A DNA stretch of 64,000 nt from Microglena sp. YARC (Eukaryota; Chlorophyta; Chlorophyceae; Chlamydomonadales; Chlamydomonadaceae): contig JAJSRW010000264.1 of assembly GCA_022414725.1 (NCBI GenBank), forward strand, positions 1-64,000, in the 5' to 3' direction. Below the pieces are notes generated by a model. The model did no database searches. It was not told the DNA's origin and saw only the letters and a list, made by a program, of their open reading frames with translations. The position numbers were made by a program, and so were the translations under genes. This document shows positions 55,301 to 64,000 of this stretch, one piece after another (position 1 is the first letter of the stretch; the number at the start of each line of letters is the position of its first letter).

Positions 55301-58300
55301 GTTGTGATGTTGCCAAAAATATAATTATATTTCTCAAAACTAGTGGTCACTTAGGTCCCTGAAGATAAAACACTCACCAAACTAATCACATATCCAGGGA
55401 ATCCAAAGGCCTCCGCTGTTTGTTGATGTTTGCCAAAAATATAATTTTCTCATAGTGGTCACTTTCCCTCACTCAAAACTATCCAGGGAATGGTCCGCTG
55501 TTGTGATGTTGCCAAAAATTATATTTCTCAAAACTAGGGTTCCTTAGCTGAAGATAAACACTCACCAAACACTAATCACATATCCAGGGAATCCAAAGGC
55601 CTCCGCTGTTGTGATGTTGCCAAAAATATAATTATATTTCTCAAACTAGTGGTCACTTAGGTCCCTGAAGATAAAACACTCACCAAACTAATCACATATC
55701 CAGGGAATCCAAAGGCCCTCCGCTGTTGTGATGTTGCCAAAAATATAATTATATTTCTCAAAACTAGTGGTCACTTAGGTCCCTGAAGATAAACACTCAC
55801 CAAAAACTAATCACATATCCAGGGAATCCAAAGGCCTCCGCTGTTGTGATGTTGCCAAAAACTATAATTATATTTCTCAAAACTAGTGGTCACTTAGGTC
55901 CCTGAAGATAAACACTCACCAAACTAATCACATATCCAGGGAATCCAAAGGCCTCCGCTGTTGTGATGTTGCCAAAAATATAATTATATTTCTTCAAACT
56001 AGTGGTCACTTAGGTCCCTGAAAGATAAACACTCACCAAACTAATCACATATCCAGGGAATCCAAAGGCCTCCGCTGTTGTGATGTTGCCAAAAATATAT
56101 ATTATATTTCTCAAAACTAGTGGTCATTAGGTCCCTGAGATAAACACTCACCAAACTAATCACATATCCAGCCAAAGGCCTCCGCTGTTGTGATGTTGCC
56201 AAAAAATATAATTATATTTCTCAAAACTAGTGGTCACTTAGGTCCCTGAAGATAAACACTCACCAAAACTAATCCCATATCCAGGGAATCCAAAGCCTCC
56301 GCTGTTGTGATGTTGCCAAAAATATAATTATATTCTCAAAACTAGTGGTCACTTAGGTCCCTGAAGATAAACACTCACCAAACTAATCACATATCCAGGG
56401 AATCCAAAGGCCTCCGCTGTTGTGATGTTGCCAAAAATATAATTATATTTCTCAAAACTAGTGGTCACTTAGGTCCTGAAGATTAAACACTCACCAAACT
56501 AATCACATATCCAGGGAATCCAAAGGCCTCCGCTGTTGTGATGTTGCCAAAAATATAATTATATTTCTCAAAACTAGTGGTCACTTAGGTCCCTGAAAGA
56601 TAAAACACTCACCAAACTAATCACATATCCAGGGAATCCAAAGGCCTCCGCTGTTGTGATGTTGCCAAAAAATATAATTATATTTCTCAAAACTAGTGGT
56701 CACTTAGGTCCTGAAGATAAACACTCACCAAACTAATCACATATCCAGGGAATCCAAAGGCCTCCGCTGTTGTGATGTTGCCAAAAATATAATTATATTT
56801 CTCAAAATAGTGGTCACTTAGGTCCCTGAAGATAAACACTCACCAAACTAATCACATATCCAGGGAATCCAAAGGCCTCCGCTGTTGTGATGTTGCCAAA
56901 AATATAATTATATTTCTCAAAAACTAGTGGTCACTTAGGTCCCTGAAGATAAACACTCACCAAACTAATCACATATCCAGGGAATCCAAAATCAATAGGC
57001 CTCCGCTGTTGTGATGTTGCCAAAAATATAATTATCCATTTTCTCAAAACTAGTGGTCACTTAGGTCCCTGAAGATAAACACTCACCAAAACCTAATAAA
57101 TCCACATCCATCCAGGGATCCAAAGGCTCCGCTTTGTGATGTTGCCAAAATATAATTATATTTCTCAAAACTAGTGGTCACTTAGGTCCCTGAAGAATAA
57201 AAATTAATTATATTTCTCACTCACCCTGAAGATAAACACTAATCACATATCCAGGGAATCAAAGGCCTCCGCTGTTGTGATGTTGCCAAAAATATAATTC
57301 TTATATTTCTCAAAACTAGTGGTTCCTTAGGTCCCTGAAGATAAACACTCACCAAAACTAATCACATATCCAGGGAATCCAAAGGCCTCCGCTGTTGTGA
57401 TGTTGCCAAAAATATAATATATTTCTCAAAACTAGTGTCACTTAGGTCCCTGAGATAAACACTCACCAAACTAATCACATATCCAGGGAATCCAAAGGCC
57501 TCCGCTGTTGTGATGTTGCCAAAAATATAATTATATTTCTCAAAACTAGTGGTCACTTAGGTCCCTGAAGATAAACACTCACCAAACTAATCACATATCC
57601 AGGGAATCCAAAGGCCTCCGCTGTTGTGATGTTGCCAAAAATATAATTATATTTCTCAAAAACTAGTGGTCACTTAGGTCCCTGAAGATAAACACTCACC
57701 AAACTAATCACATATCCAGGAATCCAAAGGCCTCCGCTGTTGTGAAAAATGTTCACTTAGCCAAAAACATACATAATTATATTTCTCAAAACTAGTGGTC
57801 ACTTAGGTCCCTGAAGATAAACACTCACCAAACTAATCACATATCCAGGGAATCCAAAGGCCTCCGCTGTTGTGATGTTGCCAAAAATATAATTATATTT
57901 CTCAAAACTAGTGGTCACTTAGGTCCCTGAAGATAAATACACTCACCAAAAACTAATCACATATCCAGGAATCCACTTATTCTAAAACTAGTGTCACTTA
58001 GGTCCCTGACTCATATTATCCAGGGAATCCAAAGGCCTCCGCTGTTGTGATGTTGCCAAAAATATTAATTATATTTCTCAAAACTAGTGGTCACTTAGGT
58101 CCTCTGAAGATAAAACACTCACCAACTAATCACATATCCAGGGAATCCAAAGGCCTCCGCTGTTGTGATGTTGCCAAAAATATAATTATATTTCTCAAAA
58201 ACTAGTGGTCACTTAGGTCCCTGAAGATAAACACTCACCAAACTAATCACATATCCAGGGAATCCAAAGGCCTCCGCTGTTGTGATGTTGCCCAAAAAAT

Positions 58301-61300
58301 ATAATTATATTTCTCAAAACTAGTGGTCACTTAAGGTCCCTGAAGATAAACACACTCAAAAAAACTAATCACATATCCAGGGAATCCAAAGGCCTCCGCT
58401 GTTGTGATGTTGCCAAAAATATAATTATATTTCTCAAAACTAGTGGTCACTTAGGTCCCTGAAGATAAACACTCACCAAATAATCAATATCCAGGGAATC
58501 CAAAGGCCTCCGCTGTTGTGATGTTGCCAAAAATATAATTATATTTCTCAAAACTAGTGTCACTTAGGTCCCTGAAGATAAACACTCACCAAACTAATCA
58601 CATATCCAGGGAATCCAAGGCCTCCGCTGTGGTGATGTTGCCAAAAAATATAATTATATTTCTCAAAACTGTGGTCACTTAGGCTCCCTGAAGATAAACA
58701 CCCACCACCAAAACTAATCACAAACTATCCAGGAATCATGGTCAAGGCCTTCCGCTGTTGTGATGTTGCCCAAAAATATAATTATATTTCTCAAAACTAG
58801 TGGTTCACTTAGGTCCCTGAAGATAAACACCCACCAAACTAATCACATATCCAGGGAATCCCAAAGGCCTCCGCTGTTGTGATGTTGCCAAAAAATATAA
58901 TTCATATTTTCTCAAAAACTAGTGGTCAACTTAGGTCCCTGAAGATAAACACTCACCAAACTAATCACATATCCAGGGAATCCAAAGGCCCTCCGCTGTT
59001 GTTGATGTTGCCAAAATGTTATAATTATATTTTCTCAAACTAGTGGTCACTTAGGTCCCTGAAGATAAACACTCACCAAACTAATCACATATCCAGGGAA
59101 TCAAAGGCCTCCGCTGTTGTGATGTTGCCAAAAATATAATTATATTTCTCAAAACTAGTGGTCACCTTAGGTCCCTGAAGATAAACACTCACCAAACTAA
59201 TCACATATTCCAGGGAATCCCAAGGCCTCCGCGTTGTGATGTTGCCAAACAATATAATTATATTTCTCAAAAACTAGTGGTCACTTAGGTTCCCTGAGAT
59301 AAAACACCCACAAACTAATTCACATATCCAGGGACAAAAAGGCTGTGTGATGTTGCCAAAATTATTGCCTTAGGTCCTGAAGGGGAATCCAAAGGCTTGT
59401 TTGTGATGTTGCGTGGATAAACACTTATGCCTGAGAGGATAACAAAGGGAATACCAAAGCCTCAAACCCTAAAGATTAAACTGTACTATGTTTCTGCCAA
59501 ACCGGTAATTATCATATTTCAAAACTAGTGGTCACTTAGGTCCCCTGAAGTATCTGCGCCCGCCAGGCGGTTATGTATGCCACTCCCAAACATCCACCAT
59601 AATTAAAACTTCTACTAGTGGTCACTTAGGTCCCTGAGATAAAACACTCACCAAACTTAATCACATATCCAGGAGGAAATCCAGAAAGGCCTCCGCTGTT
59701 GTGATGTTGCCAAAAATATTAATTATTCATTTCTTCAAACTTAGTGGTCACTTAGTCCTGAAGATTAAACCTCCCAAACTAATCACATATTCCAAGGGAA
59801 TCCAAAGGCCTCCGCTGTTGTGATGTTGCCAAAAATATAATTATTTTCTCAAAACTAGTGGTCAAACTAATCCACATATCCCAGAATCTCAAAATTCTAA
59901 TCATTCCAGGCCAATTGGCCTCCGATGTTGTGATGTTGCAAAAATATATTATATTTCTCAAAAACCTTCCGCTGGTGAAAAATCACCCACCAAACCATTA
60001 AGGGCTGAAAAAATCATCGTTTGCAGGTAATAATCAAAAACTAGGGGAATACCAAAAGGAGACCTCCGCAAGTGGTCCATCTTGATGCGCCCCAAAATTA
60101 TAATAGTACAAGATAAACTCAAAACTAGTGGTCCACAACCACCTGAAGATAAACACTCACCAAACTAATCCATACTTTTTCTCAGGGAATCCAAAGGCTC
60201 CGTGTTGTGATGTTGCCTAATCTAATAGTATTATTTATATCTCTCCAAATGGTATTAGGTCTAAGATAAACAGTCACAACTCAATCAATATCCATGGGAT
60301 ATCAAAAGGCTCCCTGTTGTGATGCTTGCCAAAATATAATTAGTATTTCTCAAACTAGTGGTTCCCTAGGTCCTGAGATAAACCTCACCAAATAATAATT
60401 CCAGGAATCTCCGCTGTTTGTGGTTGCCAAAAATATATTATATTTCTCAAAACTAGTGGTCATTAAGGTCCCTGAAGATAAACATCAAAACTCAATTCAA
60501 TATCAGGGAATCAAAGGCCTCCGCTGTGTGATGTTGCAACAATATAATTCTATTTTTCAAAACTAGTGGTCCTTAGGTCCTGAAGATAACACTCACAAAC
60601 TAATCACAATCAGGGAATCCAAAGGCCTCCGTGTTGTGATGTTGCAAAATATAATTAATATTTCTCAAACACATAGTGGTCACTTAGGTCTGAAATAACC
60701 CACCAACTTCACATTCAGGGGAATCAAGGCCTTCCGCTGTTGTGAATTTGCAAAATCAATTTATTTTCAAAACTAGTGGTCAATTAGGTCCTGAAAGATA
60801 AACACTTCAACAAACTAATCAACACTATCAGGGAATCAAAGCTCGTGTTTGTGATGTTGCAAATATAATTATATTTCTCAACTCGTGGTCACTTAGGTTT
60901 TGATACGATAACACTCCACAACTAATACATATGGGAATCTCAAAGGCCTCCGCTGTTGTGATGTTGCCAAAAATATATTATATTTCTCAAAACTAGTGGT
61001 CACTTTAGGTCCCTGAAGATAAACACCCACTCAAATAATCACACATATATCCAGGGTAATCCAAAGGCCTCCGCTATTGCTTGTGATGTTGCCAAACATA
61101 TAATTATATTTCTCAAAACTAGTGGTCACTTAGTCCCTGAAGAAAAACACTCACCCAACTATCAATCATATCCCAGGATCCAAAAGTGCACCCCGCCTGT
61201 TGTGATGTTGCCCAAAATATAATCCCATATATCTCTCAAAACTAGCGTCACTCTACAGCGTCACCTGCGAGCAAGAACAACCACTCCACCAAAACTCTAA

Positions 61301-64000
61301 TTCCACATCATCCCAGGGACCATCCCAAAGGCCCTCCATGCACCTGCTTGTGATGTTGCCAATAAAATATAATTATATACTTTCTCCTCCAAAAACCTAG
61401 AGTGGTTCCACCCTTACGCGTCATCCTGAAGGGACTCCCAACAGCCCCCACCCATGCTGTGATGCTTGCAAACAAAACCTATCACTTTATATCTTCCATC
61501 AAACCACAACCGTCAAAACCAAAACTAATCACTATTATCCAGGGAATCCCAAGGCGCCTCCCGCCGTAAAGGCCTCACCGCTGTTGTGAACTGTCTGTTG
61601 CCACTCCGAAAAATATCAATATATTCTCAAAAAACTAGTGGTCCCACTTAGGTCCCCATGAAGCCCACCATAAACCACCTCACCCAAACTAATTTACACA
61701 TAATCCCCAGGGAATCCAAAGGCCCCTCCTCCGCTGATCCTGATGTTGGCTATACCTATCTTCTCATTCCAACTAGTGCTTCACTTAGTCCCTGAAAGAA
61801 TAACACACCCTCACCAACAACTAATCACCCCATCTCACCAGGCGGAGAACTCTCCAATACGCCTCCTCAACATGCTGTCTTGATGTTGCCACAAAATATC
61901 ATTAATCTCCATTCTCCCCCAAAACTGCCACTCTACCAGCGTCCCTGCAAAGATAAACACCCACCAAACCAATCACTATCAGGAATCAAAGGCCTCCCGC
62001 TGTTGTGATTGTTGCCTAAAAATATAATTATATTTCTCAAAAACTAGTGGTCACTAGGTCCCTGAAGCAAAACATCACCCAAAACTAATCACATATCCAG
62101 CCTGTCTTAGTGGACTCCAAAGCCTTCCGCTGTTGTGATGTGCAAAATACTTAATTAATATTTCTCAAAAACTAGTGGTCACTTAGAGGTCAGATAAACT
62201 ACACGCTCACCGAAACTTCATCACATATCCAGCCAGTCCAAAGGCCTCCGCTGTTGTGACTGTTGCCAAAAAATATTAATCTATATTTCTCAAACATAGT
62301 GAATAAACAACTCATTAATCACATATCCAGGAATCCAAAGCCTCCGCGCTGGGGGGGTCCTATTGTGATGATTGCCCAATACATATCACAATTATATTTG
62401 TTTCCAAAACTAGTTGATCACTTAGGTCCCTGAAGACATAAGCGACGGCCAGCTAATACACATATCACCATTCGGTCAAACTATGTTTGCCAAAAATATT
62501 AATTATATTTCTCACAAACTCTCTAGTTGGTCACTTATGGTCCCTGAAGATAAAACCCACCAGAACTAATCAGCATATATCCAGGGAATCCAAAGGCCTC
62601 CGCTGTTGTGTATGTTGCCAAAAATATAATTATATTTCTCAATTTTTCAAAACTAGTGGTCACTTAGGTCTCCCTGAAGATAACTATGCTCCACCAAAAC
62701 TAATCACATATCCAGGGAATCCAAAGGCCTCCGCTGTTGTGATGTTGCCCCACAATAAAAATATAATTATATTTCTCTCAAAACCTAGTGGTCACTTAGT
62801 CCCTGAAGTACACAACCTACACTTAAAACACCACCACCACCCGCTTCACATCCAGGGAATCTAAAGGCCTCCATGTGCCAAGGCTCCGTGTTGTATTATA
62901 ATTATATTTCTCAAAACTAGTGGTCAACTTAGGTCCCTAAGAATAAACACTCACCAATTCTAATCAATTCTCCACGGCGCAATTCCAGGCTCTTCCGCTG
63001 TCTCTGTCGATGTCGCGAAAAATTATAATTTTATTCTTTCTCAAAAACTAGGTGCCACTTTAGGTGCCCCTGAGATCAAACACCTACCAAACTAATCACA
63101 AAGATCATATCCAGGGAATCCAAAGGCCTCCGCTTTGATGTTGCCAAAAAATATAATTATAATTTCTCAAAACTAGTGGTCACTTAGTCCCTGAAGATAA
63201 ACACTCACCCAAACTTAATCACATATATCCAGGGGAAATTCCAAAGGGCCTCCGCTGTTGTGATGTTGCCAAAAATATAAATTATATTCTCAAAACTAGT
63301 GGTCACTCTAGGTCCCTGAAAGGATTAACACCCACCCAAACTAATCACATATCCAGGGAATCCAAAAAGGCTCCGCTGTTGTGATGTTGCCCAAAAATAT
63401 TAATTTATATTTCTCCAAAACTTAGTGTCACTTAGGTCCCTGAAGATAACACTCACCAAACTAATCACATAATATCCAGGGAATCCAAAAGGCCTTCGCT
63501 GTTGTGAATGTTTGCCAAAAATAATTATATTTCTCAAACTAGTGTCACTTATGCCCTGAAGATAAAACACTCACCAAACTAATCACATTATTCCAGGGAA
63601 TCCAAAGGCCTCCGGCTGTTGTGATGTTGCCAAAAATATAATTATTATTTCTCAAAACTAGTGGTCACTTAGGTCCTGAAGATAAACACTCACCAAACTA
63701 ATCACATATCCAGGAATCAAAGGCCTCCGCTGTTGTGATGTTGCCAAAAAATATAATTTATATTTCTTCAAAACTAGTGGTCACTTAGCGTCCCTGAAGA
63801 TAAACACTCACCAAAACTAATCACATATCCAGGGAATCCAAAGGCCTCCGGCTGCTTGTTGATGTTGCCAAAAATATAATAATATTTCTCAAAACTTAGT
63901 GGTCACTTAGGTCCCTAGATAAACACTCACAACTAATACATATCCAGGGAATCCAAAGGCCTCCGCTGTTTGTGATGTTGCCAAAAATATAATTATAATT
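42953..64000 (-). CDS. Single-pass membrane protein with satellite-filled introns, partial
   Basis: Read on the minus strand, exons join in consistent phase: a 38-nt exon (for example 51613-51576, EAFGFPGYVISS), 49010-48784, 45431-45244 and 43356-42953. The second begins MRIREIVDATG and ends SDSEAAFTGA. The third begins LSRSIESG and ends in a hydrophobic LIIAMASVAG that continues into the fourth, GVAVAMIAGVIWACCRGR, forming one transmembrane helix with a basic stop-transfer end. A Pro/Gly/Ala/Gln-rich cytoplasmic tail follows. The 5' exons lie beyond 64,000. I do not recognise the family; a cell-surface receptor-like protein is a guess. All four exons have tandem copies of themselves or of one edge. 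Confidence 0.6.
43365..43985. repeat. GGGGAGGG / GGTGAGGG minisatellite
   Basis: Purine-rich (G, A, few T) repeat with units like gggtgaggggaagggaggg, ending in a run of G at 43,958-43,981. It surrounds the duplicated TM-exon start. Confidence 0.9.
43440..43507 (-). repeat. Second copy of the TM exon start, with acceptor
   Basis: It repeats the acceptor and VAVAMIAGVIWACCRGR-coding start of the terminal exon, changing only a few bases. It lies 151 bp upstream (minus direction) of the exon in use, separated by G-rich (C-rich on minus) minisatellite. Confidence 0.85.
43986..45070. other. Intron with two short repeats
   Basis: A degenerate repeat of about 30 bp (aacttgctttgcgactattg) lies at 44,640-44,785, and a gatgtgaa repeat at 44,887-44,940. 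No exon of the membrane-protein gene is identified here. Confidence 0.45.
45073..45141 (-). repeat. Duplicate of the 3' part of the DELETLIIA exon, with donor
   Basis: The minus strand reads PDDVADELETLIIAIALVAG before G/GTTAG, the same end as the exon at 45,244. It is followed upstream by GTGTGT microsatellite. Confidence 0.85.
45244..45431 (-). CDS. Membrane-protein juxtamembrane exon
   Basis: 188 nt, acceptor ccccctgctag, donor GAG/GTTAGT (minus). It encodes LSRSIESGSFIQALRAANF, then LGPITLGNGAQPPPPDIP, then NDVADELETLIIAMASVAG. Its final hydrophobic residues form the first half of the transmembrane helix. Confidence 0.7.
45610..47031 (-). repeat. Acceptor plus 5' part of the juxtamembrane exon, four further copies
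   Basis: Copies end at acceptors (minus strand) at 45,721, 46,056, 46,823 and about 47,031. Each encodes an LSRSIESG..FIQALRAANFP-like peptide and TLGNGAQ before changing into GGT/GGG-rich intron. The last two carry 1-3-bp insertions. With the complete exon there are five copies. Confidence 0.85.
47040..48465. repeat. GGTGGGTGATGG minisatellite, about 110-bp higher-order unit
   Basis: Recurring blocks are gatgcagtgtgatggcgg, atgggtgggtgttggtggg, agatggtgggtggg and tattggtgggagatggtg. No exon sequence recognised. Confidence 0.85.
48660..48735 (-). repeat. Duplicate of the SDSEAAFTGA exon end, with donor
   Basis: About 75 bp copy of the 3' end of the exon at 48,784, with the same CCAG/GTGAG donor (minus) and one A/G change in the part readable as ANFNLEGIVSDSEAAFTGA. 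The flanking sequence at 48,466-48,655 is unique. Confidence 0.85.
48784..49010 (-). CDS. Membrane-protein exon MRIREIVD...SEAAFTGA
   Basis: 227 nt, acceptor acttctgcag, donor CCAG/GTGAG (minus), phase 0 in and 2 out. It encodes MRIREIVDATGTRRRGLLEA, then a Gly/Tyr-rich part, PPYPMTGLRSLLQVVPKARA, then LEGIVSDSEAAFTGA. No indel is needed and the codons look normal. Confidence 0.7.
49011..51130. repeat. 2.1 kb minisatellite (gtgtgggtaagcc / aaaggatgtggtgagg)
   Basis: About 25 units of 68-95 bp with gggtcagggttacgggtg, tgggtaagccttggggtaa, aggatgtgg and tgaggttttgggcaggg. It begins directly at the exon's acceptor side. An R2 fragment (49,062-49,115) is inserted near the start. Confidence 0.9.
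49062..49115 (+). mobile_element. Dispersed repeat R2, fragment
   Basis: tatgttacagtccagggg, then taggccaaataggctaaat and ttgcccaaccgtg. Confidence 0.7.
51131..51480. other. Unassigned, with half foldback element
   Basis: Contains gacgcaagcctgat to agcaccgta (51,172-51,215), related to the foldback at 42,890. No coding region. Confidence 0.5.
51480..64000 (-). repeat. 116-bp satellite of a 38-nt exon with both splice sites, roughly 105-110 copies
   Basis: The + strand unit is actagtggtcacttaggtcc, ctgaagataaacactcacca, aactaatcacatatccaggg, aatccaaaggcctccgctgt, tgtgatgttgccaaaaatat, aattatatttctcaaa (116 bp; for example starts at 54,272 and 54,388). On the minus strand it reads as intron ending atcacaacag, then the 38-nt exon readable as EAFGFPGYVIS, then the donor GTGAGT. 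The exon ends in phase with the next exon of the gene (49,010). Three diverged, longer units at 51,540-51,930 look like founder copies (exon 51,576-51,613). The array runs past the window end. From about 59,330 to 63,100 the consensus is heavily corrupted. Confidence 0.9.

Noticed and set aside
59557..59575. cgcccgccaggcggttatg, similar to the SINE tail
   Set aside because: Only about 15 bp, in the noisy part of the 116-bp array; probably chance or error.
51480..64000. CRISPR-like look of a long regular repeat
   Set aside because: The whole 116-bp unit is repeated with no unique spacers, in a eukaryotic intron with splice signals; no cas genes.

Overview
The window is eukaryotic nuclear DNA. 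It has spliced genes with GT-AG introns in consistent phase, a LINE retrotransposon, tRNA-derived SINEs, hAT-like MITEs and a probable Helitron, and most of its length is tandem repeat. The gene set (organellar-type GatB, a C2orf81/DUF4639-like protein, a BTB protein with a membrane segment and lectin-like tail) fits a free-living flagellate or alga, perhaps a green alga. That placement is inference; no marker gene settles it. Many exons recognisable from conserved residues carry single-base indels, so part of the consensus is probably noisy uncorrected long-read sequence.

Layout. (1) About 1-9,950, + strand: the 3' part of gatB, in exons scattered through repeat-filled introns; the N-terminal exons lie before the window. 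(2) 9,950-16,311: a SINE, then a 4.3 kb CTGCC-rich minisatellite holding the 3' end of a LINE copy, then an intergenic stretch. (3) 16,312-27,191, +: a six-exon C2orf81-like gene whose phases agree at every junction. (4) 27,200-31,360: repeats, nested inverted-repeat elements, a SINE. (5) 31,360 to about 41,150, +: a BTB-domain gene with a transmembrane segment, a 51-bp coding minisatellite and a bulb-lectin-like tail. A minus-strand LINE (36,892 to about 40,351) sits in the lectin region, and a 93-nt near-perfect hairpin follows it. (6) 42,953-64,000, minus: an unrecognised single-pass membrane protein, C-terminal exons first in coordinates. Its upstream part is a 12.5 kb array of a 116-bp unit.

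The striking feature is shared by three unrelated genes. Almost every exon edge, with its splice site, has been copied in tandem into the neighbouring intron, so the introns are satellites made of exon ends plus splice signals. In gatB four exons are affected (4 to about 9 copies each). In the C2orf81-like gene the exon-1 donor occurs 5 times, the exon-3 end 9 times, the exon-5 start 5 times and the exon-5 end 7 times. In the membrane-protein gene the copies number 2, 5 and 2, and the extreme is roughly 105-110 copies of a 38-nt exon with acceptor and donor in the 116-bp array. I call these exon-edge satellites; they are the best candidate here for an undescribed phenomenon.
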